Assembly: GCA_030590185.1 (NCBI GenBank)
Contig: JAUUZB010000253.1
Coordinates: forward strand, 1-6,431
Direction of reading: 5' to 3'
DNA from: Deltaproteobacteria bacterium
GTDB taxonomy: Bacteria > Myxococcota > XYA12-FULL-58-9 > JAUUZB01
DNA length: 6,431 nt
Of the stretch, positions 1-5,758 are shown in pieces; position 1 is the first letter of the stretch; every line of letters starts with the position of its first letter. The translations under genes were made by a program, and so were the position numbers. The notes below the pieces were generated by a model. That model was given only the letters and a program-made list of their open reading frames with translations. It did not search any database and was not told the origin of the DNA.

Positions 1-178
1 CAGTCTCGCCATCGGCCACGATACGCGCCACCAGCGCCGCTACCTCGTCGCGTGTTGTCGCAGAACGGGACGCGACACCTGCGGCAATGTGACCGGGGGT
101 GTGGCGGATGCCGCAGTCAAGACCGTAAACGGTGAAAGAGGTAGAGGTAGCGGCTCGGCCGGCTAGAACAAGGCTCAG
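1..178 (-). CDS. Possible left-truncated minus-strand gene of unknown function
   Basis: One minus-strand frame stays open from beyond position 220 down to the left edge, and its translation over about 178-2 reads like protein rather than a shadow. It contains TVYGLDCGIRHTPGHIAAGV and ends TTRDEVAALVARIVADGET, whose last part looks like an amphipathic helix. The overlapping plus-strand frames are Arg/Cys-rich or quickly stopped. The start is unresolved: there is no ATG in frame near 180. The ATG at 183-181 is in another frame and stops after two codons. The nearest in-frame start-like codon is a GTG at 256-254, which would overlap the beginning of the divergent capA-like gene. The 3' end lies outside the window. 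I do not recognise the family. It could be a real divergent gene or only an open frame in GC-rich DNA. Confidence 0.3.
   Translation of the reverse strand, partial: MSLVLAGRAATSTSFTVYGLDCGIRHTPGHIAAGVASRSATTRDEVAALVARIVADGET
122..133. promoter_or_regulatory. 12-bp dyad upstream of capA-like gene
   Basis: ACCGT-AA-ACGGT is a perfect inverted repeat with a two-base centre, about 80 bp before the ATG at 213. Its size and place would suit an operator for the capA-like gene, but no promoter boxes could be identified beside it, and a 5-bp arm can occur by chance. Confidence 0.15.
148..165. other. Imperfect hairpin in the capA leader region
   Basis: TAGC-GGC (148-154) can pair with GCC-G-GCTA (158-165), leaving a TCG loop and one bulged G. 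It lies 48 bp before the capA-like ATG and could form in the leader mRNA or in DNA. No T-tract follows, so it is not a typical terminator. It is a small structure with low significance. Confidence 0.15.
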
Positions 179-212
179 GGCATGGGGGGAGAAATGACGC
201 GGCGGGGAAGGT

Positions 213-1922
213 ATGATAGCGATTTCGGTGCTCGCTCTGCTCGCGGCCGTGGACACAGAAGCCGCGCCACGCCCCGGCCATCTGTTGGTTGCCGGCGGCG
301 ACACCATGATCGCCCGCAGCTTTTCCGGGGCGCTCGCCGCCCACCATGCCGACTGGCCCTTTGGTGAGGTGGGGAAAATCATGCGCGGGGCGGATTTAGC
401 CCTGGTGAATCTGGAATGCGTCGTCGCTAGCCGCGGCGCCATGACCGACAAGGGGGAGCTCAAGCCGTTCCTCTACCGAGCCCCACCCGTGGCGCTCGAG
501 GCGCTGGTCGCCGCTGGCGTTGATCTCGTAACCACCGCCAACAATCACACCATGGACTACGGGCCCGCCGCCCTCGAGGAGCAATTGGAGTTGCTCGCCG
601 CCGCAGGTATTGCCCAAGCTGGCGCCGGCCGGGATCGGACCGATGCGAGCGCTCCTACTTATGTGAAGGTCGGGGAGCTCATCCTCGCGGTCATCGGTGT
701 CGACGACCAGGCCACCCACGGCCACGCCGCCGTCGGCCGACCAGGCACCAATAGCTACCCGAACGACGACGCCATCGCCCGATCCCTCGTCCCCATCATC
801 AGGGAGGCCCGCGCTCGTGCCCATCTCGTTGTGGTATCGCCCCATTGGGGTCGAAACTGGACCGAGGGCCCGACGGCGGCCCGGGTCAAATTGGCCCACG
901 CCCTGATCGACGCGGGGGCCGATGCCATCCTCGGTCACTCCGCTCACCAGTTCCACGGCGTGGAGGTCTATCGCGGCCGCGCGATTGTCTACGATATGGG
1001 GACCTTTCTGTTCGACTGGATCCATCGGGCCGGCATGGAGCAATCCGTGGCGGTGTTGCTCTCCTTTGGGGCGGGCGGGTTCACTGAGCTTCGGCTCCTG
1101 CCGGTTCGGTTGCGGTCGAGTCGAGTGGGCATCCCCTCCCGCGTGTGGGCCGAGCGGACCTGCGCCGCGATCAACGAGAAGAGTGCGGGTTTCGCAACTC
1201 AGCTGCGCTACGAGCCGGCGCGACGTTCATGCGTGGTGACGCTCGCCCCTGGGGCACGACCCGCACCCCGTCAACCGCCGGAAGAGATCGAGGAGTCCGG
1301 GCGCACCCGTTCACTGCCGCTGCCGATGCAAGAACGCCGGCCCGGAGTTGTTCTTGACGTTCCCCCGACCTGGACCGACGGCTTCGTACCGGTCCGGCTA
1401 ACCAAAGGGGTCACCGTGCTCGGCGCCCGGATCCCCGAGGCCACCGCACCGGGCACCGGCTTCCTGGTGGAGGTCGCCCTGAGCGCTGGGGGCCCGCTGC
1501 GCCATGGCTGGCATGGGATAATCGTGGCGCGGCGCGAGCGGGACGGCGCGGAGATCACCCTCCGGCACCCGATCGCCGACGGCGCCTGGACCCCCGACCG
1601 ATGGCAGTCGGGTCAGGTGGTGATCGATCGGACCTTGGCACGACCCCCGCGCTTCCTACGGCAGGGCACCTGGAAACTCTTTTGGGGCATGGAAAACCAC
1701 CGCTCGCGTAAACGCCTGCGCCTCACTGCGCGCGCCGGCGAGAGCCTGGTGCCGATCGGTGAGATTGAGGTCTACTGGCTGGCGGCCCCCTATCGCCCCT
1801 CCGGTTTGGGTTGGGATGGGGCTAGGGCCTCGTTGCGCTGGTGGCTTTGGCTGTTGATCGGTCTCGGGCTCGCTGGGTTGTTGGCGCTGGGCCATCGACT
1901 CGCACGGGTCAGATTGGATTGA
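213..1922 (+). CDS. CapA-family metallophosphatase-like protein, exported and C-terminally membrane-anchored
   Basis: This 569-residue protein belongs to the CapA/PgsA-type family (bacterial capsule synthesis protein, calcineurin-like fold), linked in other bacteria to polyglutamate or other surface polymers. The family's metal-site motifs are visible in order: GGD (28-30), NLE (66-68), TANNHTMDYG (108-117), SPHWG (209-213), GHSAHQ (241-246) and YDMGTF (260-265), so the catalytic domain spans about 23-300. Residues about 375-525 form an extra beta-rich region not needed by the core enzyme. A hydrophobic segment at 543-562 (WWLWLLIGLGLAGLLALGH region) with an Arg-rich tail (HRLARVRLD) suggests an inner-membrane anchor with the enzyme facing the periplasm. 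The N-terminus (MIAISVLALLAA) is hydrophobic and signal-like but has no positive n-region. ATG 213 is the only ATG available, because an in-frame TGA sits at 195-197, and the GGGGAAGG before it is very close. The neighbouring operon is convergent. The substrate is unknown. Confidence 0.88.
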   Translation: MIAISVLALLAAVDTEAAPRPGHLLVAGGDTMIARSFSGALAAHHADWPFGEVGKIMRGADLALVNLECVVASRGAMTDKGELKPFLYRAPPVALEALVAAGVDLVTTANNHTMDYGPAALEEQLELLAAAGIAQAGAGRDRTDASAPTYVKVGELILAVIGVDDQATHGHAAVGRPGTNSYPNDDAIARSLVPIIREARARAHLVVVSPHWGRNWTEGPTAARVKLAHALIDAGADAILGHSAHQFHGVEVYRGRAIVYDMGTFLFDWIHRAGMEQSVAVLLSFGAGGFTELRLLPVRLRSSRVGIPSRVWAERTCAAINEKSAGFATQLRYEPARRSCVVTLAPGARPAPRQPPEEIEESGRTRSLPLPMQERRPGVVLDVPPTWTDGFVPVRLTKGVTVLGARIPEATAPGTGFLVEVALSAGGPLRHGWHGIIVARRERDGAEITLRHPIADGAWTPDRWQSGQVVIDRTLARPPRFLRQGTWKLFWGMENHRSRKRLRLTARAGESLVPIGEIEVYWLAAPYRPSGLGWDGARASLRWWLWLLIGLGLAGLLALGHRLARVRLD

Positions 1923-1929
1923 CTCAATC
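1917..1929. repeat. 13-bp palindrome GATTGACTCAATC at the capA stop
   Basis: GATTGA-C-TCAATC is a perfect 6-bp dyad around one base, overlapping the TGA stop (1920-1922) of the capA-like gene. A further half-site ATTGAGT lies at 1954-1960, and the dyad's right half ACTCAAT (1922-1928) pairs with it across 25 nt. The dyad is too tight to fold as an RNA hairpin on its own, so it looks more like a protein-binding dyad or a chance palindrome. Confidence 0.3.
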
Positions 1930-1960
1930 TGGCTGTCGATCGCGACTCACTGCATTGAGT
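1922..1960. terminator. Possible nested stem-loop between convergent genes
   Basis: ACTCAAT (1922-1928) pairs with ATTGAGT (1954-1960), and inside the loop GTCG (1935-1938) pairs with CGAC (1943-1946) around ATCG. An alternative stem, CTCAC (1946-1950) with GTGAG (1968-1972), competes with it. The location between two convergent genes suits a bidirectional transcription end. Neither side has a T-tract, so it is not a canonical intrinsic terminator. The rest of the gap (1961-2007) shows nothing else I can support. Confidence 0.25.
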
Positions 1961-2007
1961 GCACTACGTGAGCCCCGGGACCCAGCGGCGACGCCCCGCC
2001 ACCCCGC

Positions 2008-3597
2008 TCAAAAACTCAACCGCAACCCCAGCCCAGCCTCGAACTCCGCCGTGGGCAACCCTCGCTCGAGGGCCACGGCGGTGGCGCTGTCGATTCCTTG
2101 TGTCTCGAGTGCGCGGTCGATGACCGGCTCGCCACGACCGGGGATCTCGATCCCCTCGAAGCCGAGGCGAAAGACCCCCTCGTTGCCGAAGTGCCAGGTG
2201 CCGTAGAGATAGAAGTCGAGGCGGGTCAACACCCGCACCCGGTAGTCGAGGCGGGTGAGGAACGACAGGTCGTTCAGGTTGCCGACGCCGGTGAGGATGA
2301 TGGTGCTGTCGTCAAAAGAGAGGGGCGCGGCGAGCATCAGGAAGACCGCCAGGTAGTGGCGGCCGACATAGAGCGGGTCGAGTTGGCCCTGGGCGAATAA
2401 CCAGGAGTAGAGCCTGTTCGTCTTGTAGCCGGTGTCGTTGTAGAAATACTCCACGCCGATGATCGCCGCGTCGTCGTCGGTGTAGTTGAAAGTGATCTCA
2501 GCGCCGGCCACCCCTTGCAGGATCCAGTCATCCTCGCGGGAGCGCTCGGTCGGCAGGGCGATCTCGAGGTTTTCGAAGTCGAGCAGGTAGTCGCCGCCCC
2601 AGAAGGGGGTCTTCAGGCCGTGCATCAGGCTAACCTCGACGCGCAGATCGATCAGCCAAAAGCCGGTGGTGACGTCGAGCCCAAAGCGCAACGGGTTCTC
2701 GTCACGCCAGGCGCCGGAGACCGCGATCTCGGTTTCACCGAACAGAAACTCGCCGCGCACCGCCGCCCCGATATCCTCCGGGTTCCCGACCCCGTCGAGG
2801 TCGGCCACGGCGTAGAAGTTCCAGCCCAGGCTCTCGATGGGGAAGTGGACCTTGACCAGGTTCACGCCGGTACGCTCGTCGAACACCGCGAGCGGGTCGC
2901 GGCGCTGCTTGTGCAAGAAGTCGGTCGGGTTCCACAGGCGGCCGGAGCCCCAGCGGATCGCCTGCTGGCCGATGGTCAGGTAGGCGATCTCGAAGATGTC
3001 AAACTTGAGCCATAGCTGGTCGAGGGTGATGCTGTCGCGTTCGAGGGCCTGGCCGAAGACGCGGCTGGCGTCGGAGACCGTCGGGTCGTAGCGAAAACGG
3101 CCGCGCACGTAGGCGCGCAGGCGATCCGTGGGTCGGGCGTCGAGGTAGAAGTCGGCGAGGTTGGGGCTAGAGAACAGCTCGTCGTCGGCGATCTCGCCCT
3201 CGTCATCGACGTTGTAGCGATAGGGCGCGGTGTTGAGGTCGAGGCGCAGGTAGACCTGGCCGCCGATGTCGGTCGACGCGTCGATCACCTCGAGCGCCTC
3301 GGCCATGCGGTCCTCGAGACTGTCGGTGCTGTCGGTGGCGGCGGCGTCCGTGTCGCCGAACAGTTGTGACTCGCGGGTCTCCTCGTCGGAGGATGGGTTG
3401 TCCTCCCCGTCGCCGAAGATCTCGGCCTCGCGTGCCGTCTCTCCATCGCCGTTGCTGACGATGTCAGCTTCCCGTGCCGCCTCTCCATCGTCGTCGCCAA
3501 AAATCTCGGCCTCACGGGCCGCCTCGTCAACGGGCTGCGCCGAGGCGATTGACGCGCTGAGCGAGAGCGCCAGCAGCAGGTCGAGCCGGACCATCAC
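2008..3597 (-). CDS. Outer-membrane beta-barrel protein with N-terminal acidic repeats
   Basis: This 529-residue protein starts with a signal peptide (MMVRLDLLLALSLSASIASA, about 1-20). An acidic repeat region follows at 25-82, with four copies of a REAEIFGD-like motif, then a linker (83-105). From about 112 to the end come alternating aromatic strands such as GQVYLRLDL, RAYVRGRFRY, FYLYGTWHF and the final AGLGLRLSF. The terminal Phe is the usual outer-membrane barrel signal. A conserved-looking core, QQAIRWGSGRLWNPTDFL (211-228) then RRDP, resembles the GxQxxxWG...NPTD loop of DUF1302/Wzi-like barrels. I place it near those families but cannot assign one. The start is GTG 3597 or ATG 3594, two adjacent Met codons; ATG gives a 5-nt gap after the upstream TAG. 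It is the last gene of the operon and probably the outer-membrane partner of the LolA-like protein. Its cargo is unknown. Confidence 0.8.
   Translation of the reverse strand: MMVRLDLLLALSLSASIASAQPVDEAAREAEIFGDDDGEAAREADIVSNGDGETAREAEIFGDGEDNPSSDEETRESQLFGDTDAAATDSTDSLEDRMAEALEVIDASTDIGGQVYLRLDLNTAPYRYNVDDEGEIADDELFSSPNLADFYLDARPTDRLRAYVRGRFRYDPTVSDASRVFGQALERDSITLDQLWLKFDIFEIAYLTIGQQAIRWGSGRLWNPTDFLHKQRRDPLAVFDERTGVNLVKVHFPIESLGWNFYAVADLDGVGNPEDIGAAVRGEFLFGETEIAVSGAWRDENPLRFGLDVTTGFWLIDLRVEVSLMHGLKTPFWGGDYLLDFENLEIALPTERSREDDWILQGVAGAEITFNYTDDDAAIIGVEYFYNDTGYKTNRLYSWLFAQGQLDPLYVGRHYLAVFLMLAAPLSFDDSTIILTGVGNLNDLSFLTRLDYRVRVLTRLDFYLYGTWHFGNEGVFRLGFEGIEIPGRGEPVIDRALETQGIDSATAVALERGLPTAEFEAGLGLRLSF
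3352..3525 (-). repeat. Degenerate tandem repeats encoding REAEIFGD motifs
   Basis: Within the barrel gene, protein positions 25-82 hold four related units: REAEIFGDDDG, READIVSNGDG, REAEIFGDGED and RESQLFGDTD. The first three are spaced 14 residues (42 bp) apart and also match at DNA level; the fourth is 19 residues further on. Unit two has IVSNG in place of IFGDD. The units are acidic with one Arg each, lie just after the signal peptide, and so would face the periplasm. They arose by duplication and divergence. A short linear motif that binds a periplasmic partner is one possible role (inference). Confidence 0.75.
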
Positions 3598-3599
3598 GA

Positions 3600-4382
3600 C
3601 TACCGGCTCTTACTCTCGAGCCAAGCCTTGGTGAAGATGTTGGCATTGAGCGGCGTGAGGTCGACCTTGCGCATCACGATGGTGCTGGTGCGTTCCTTCT
3701 CTACCTCGTCGTAGATGCGGATCTCGCGCGGGAAGTAGATGTGCGCCTTCTTGCTCTCGCTGTAGACCCGGTTCCACTTGGGGTAGTACGCGGTCCGCAT
3801 CAGGCGATTCGACAGGGCGTGCTCCTGGGCCTTGAGGATGTTCTTGGTGTCGATGTCGATCCAGAGGTGCATGATCGGATAGGCGACGTCGACTCCTTCC
3901 TTGGCCCGCAGCTCCAGGTGATGGACCACGAACTTGCCGAGCTTCTCCTCGCTCACATAGGTAGGGGTGAACTCCTCGGCGAACCGCGAGCCGTCGAAGT
4001 CGGCGCGTTGGGAGTTGGTGCCACCGATGCGCTCGCGCTCGGTGCGGCGCTCCCATTTGCCCACCGTCGGGTCGTACAAGAACAGGTTCTTGTTGATCCG
4101 CAGATAACCCTTGCCGGCCTCACTCCTCGGCTTGGTAAACAGGATCATCAGCTTGTTGTCTTTGTCCCGGCGGTAGATGACCGCCTCGTAGAGAAGGTCA
4201 CTCCTCCCCTTCTGCTTGTTCTCGATGTAGGCGAGGGCTTGGTAGTCACCGGCGTTGCGTTGTCGGTCGTCGATGGTCTGGAGAAGCTCCAGCATCTCGG
4301 CGTCGTTTAGGGCCGCCCGTGCCGGCGTCGCCGTCGCCGCGAAGGACACGGTCGCTACGAAAATGAGTACCGCCGTTTTCAT
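3600..4382 (-). CDS. LolA-like outer-membrane lipoprotein-sorting protein
   Basis: This 260-residue periplasmic protein resembles the LolA_like 'outer membrane lipoprotein-sorting protein' family, predicted to carry hydrophobic cargo in a half-barrel fold. A signal peptide is clear (MKTAVLIFVATVSFAATATPARA, cut near residue 23, no lipobox Cys). Family-like stretches are KLMILFTKPRSEAGKGYLRI (77-96), NLFLYDPTVGKWERRT (99-114), RADFDGSRFAEEFTP (126-140) and a late strand HIYFPREIRIYDE (214-226). The start chosen is ATG at 4382-4380, giving the signal peptide and a 1-nt TGATG overlap with the permease stop; a much longer in-frame upstream extension is His/Arg/Gly-rich permease antisense-frame sequence and is rejected. 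Its neighbours, FtsX permeases before it and a barrel after it, match a Lol-like route from inner to outer membrane. Cargo is not known; classic LolA identity is not claimed. Confidence 0.85.
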   Translation of the reverse strand: MKTAVLIFVATVSFAATATPARAALNDAEMLELLQTIDDRQRNAGDYQALAYIENKQKGRSDLLYEAVIYRRDKDNKLMILFTKPRSEAGKGYLRINKNLFLYDPTVGKWERRTERERIGGTNSQRADFDGSRFAEEFTPTYVSEEKLGKFVVHHLELRAKEGVDVAYPIMHLWIDIDTKNILKAQEHALSNRLMRTAYYPKWNRVYSESKKAHIYFPREIRIYDEVEKERTSTIVMRKVDLTPLNANIFTKAWLESKSR

Positions 4383-5755
4383 CAGCCCACCCGGTGGATG
4401 GCGGTGACCGGCTGCATCCGGGCAGCGCGCAGGGCCGGCCACAACGCCGCGAAGGTTGTGAAGAAGGTGAAGATTGCCACCGCCCTTAGCATCAGGCCCG
4501 GTTGGATCGCCATGCGCAGCTCGTCCGACATGAGAACCGCGCGCATGGCCTGGGAGTTGATCGGGATCTCGACGACGTTGAGCAGGCCCGCCAACCCCGC
4601 CCCGGCCAGGGCGCCGACGCCGGTGGCCACAAAGCCGAGGATCGCCGCCTCGAGCAGGAACATGAGCAACACCTGCCCGCGCCCCATGCCGATGGCCCGC
4701 AGGGTGCCGATCTCCTGGGTGCGCTCGCGCACCGCGATCCAGGTGGTGTTGGTGATCCCGACGATGATGATCACCATCAAGATCGCGATGAGGAAGACCG
4801 AGATGGTGTCGAAGACGGTGATCGCCAGCTTGGCAAAGGCGATCTCCTCCTCCCAAATCGTCAGGTCGAGCTTTTGCCCGAGCCAGTCCTCGCCGGCCAC
4901 GATCTCGAACTTGTGCCAGAAGGGGGTCGGGTTGCGCTCCATCAACACGAAGCCGGCCTTTTCGAGCGCCACGGTCAGCTCCTCGAGCGCCTCGGCGGAG
5001 CGCTCGATGTCATCGAGGTAGATCATCACCACCCCGGAGGTGTCGTCATTGAGGCGGTAGAGATCGCGCACCACCTGCTCCGGGACGAACAGACTCCAAC
5101 TCGACATCAGCCCAATGTCACGGACCACCGCCACCACCCGCACGTCATAGGTGTTGACCATACCGCCGAGTGTTTCGGAGCTGATGGTCAGGGTGTCGTT
5201 GACCACCACCCCGAGCCGTTTGGCTTGGCTGACGAACAGGATCGCCGTGTCCGGCTCACTCAAACGCGAGATGTCGCCGACGATTTGATCTCTGCCCTCG
5301 CCATCGGCGCCGTCCGGTAGGTATTCGTTCTCGGCGGCGAGCTGTAGGCTATCGGCCAGGGCGGTGTCCTCGGTGATATCCACGCCGTGGATTGCCACCC
5401 AGGCGTTGCCGGTCTTGGAGATGATCCGGCCCCAGCCGCGATCCCGGTCGATCACCAGGCGTACGTCCGGCAGGGTCTCGTTCACGACCTTCCGGATCTC
5501 GTCCACCCGCGTAATCATCGGGTAGGCGTCGGCCAGCTTGGCTTTGTAGAAGCCGCCAATGTTGACGTGTCCGGTCATCAAGGCGGTCGATGATTCGAGC
5601 AAGGTGTCGCTGACCCCCTGGGACAGGCCCATCAAGATCATCATCAGGAAGGAAACCATGCCGAGCGCCGCCGACAACATGAAGGTGCGGCGGCGGGCTT
5701 GCAGCAGGCTGCGGACCGCGATGACGAGGAGCGTAGAGATCCGATCGGTCACCAT
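4382..5755 (-). CDS. FtsX/LolC-type ABC transporter permease (permease 1)
   Basis: This 457-residue inner-membrane permease has the MacB/LolC/E layout. TM1 is at about 27-48, preceded by the basic RSLLQARRRTF. A periplasmic domain (about 50-305) follows, containing VNIGG, VAIHGVD and a hydrophilic stretch near 140-170. Then come TM2 (312-334), TM3 (362-392) and TM4 (420-442). The FtsX signature NTTWIAVRERTQEIGTLRAIG (336-356) and the LLEAAILG stretch lie between TM2 and TM3. The end (WPALRAARMQPVTAIHRVG) is typical of the family. Length is usual for LolC/E. The start is ATG 5755, which has a strong AAGGAG site 6 nt upstream and lies 3 nt after the stop of permease 2. It presumably pairs with permease 2 and an ATPase encoded outside the window. 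Family members move lipoproteins, peptides or macrolides by conformational coupling rather than through a channel; this substrate is unknown. Confidence 0.92.
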   Translation of the reverse strand: MVTDRISTLLVIAVRSLLQARRRTFMLSAALGMVSFLMMILMGLSQGVSDTLLESSTALMTGHVNIGGFYKAKLADAYPMITRVDEIRKVVNETLPDVRLVIDRDRGWGRIISKTGNAWVAIHGVDITEDTALADSLQLAAENEYLPDGADGEGRDQIVGDISRLSEPDTAILFVSQAKRLGVVVNDTLTISSETLGGMVNTYDVRVVAVVRDIGLMSSWSLFVPEQVVRDLYRLNDDTSGVVMIYLDDIERSAEALEELTVALEKAGFVLMERNPTPFWHKFEIVAGEDWLGQKLDLTIWEEEIAFAKLAITVFDTISVFLIAILMVIIIVGITNTTWIAVRERTQEIGTLRAIGMGRGQVLLMFLLEAAILGFVATGVGALAGAGLAGLLNVVEIPINSQAMRAVLMSDELRMAIQPGLMLRAVAIFTFFTTFAALWPALRAARMQPVTAIHRVG

Positions 5756-5758
5756 CGG

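Noticed and set aside
137..150. Short AGAGGT tandem repeat
   Set aside because: Only two copies plus a partial; too short to be meaningful.
396..1043. Minus-strand ORF of 215 codons inside the capA-like gene
   Set aside because: Covers the CapA motifs in antisense; low-complexity Gly/Val/Asp composition and no recognisable feature.
2515..3015. Plus-strand ORF of 166 codons opposite the barrel gene
   Set aside because: Antisense shadow of the barrel protein; no signal, motif or RBS supports it.
2008..3597. Firm assignment of the barrel protein to DUF1302 or Wzi
   Set aside because: Only the WG...NPTD loop and overall barrel pattern are shared by eye; a profile search would be needed to decide.
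3600..4856. A 418-codon version of the LolA-like gene starting near 4856
   Set aside because: The extra N-terminal part is His/Arg/Gly-rich and lies in another frame of permease 1; the ATG at 4382 gives a signal peptide and a TGATG junction.
4502..5320. Long plus-strand ORF of 272 codons opposite permease 1
   Set aside because: Composition is Asp/His/Arg-heavy with no domain, as expected for the antisense of a GC-rich gene; permease 1 is unmistakable on the minus strand.
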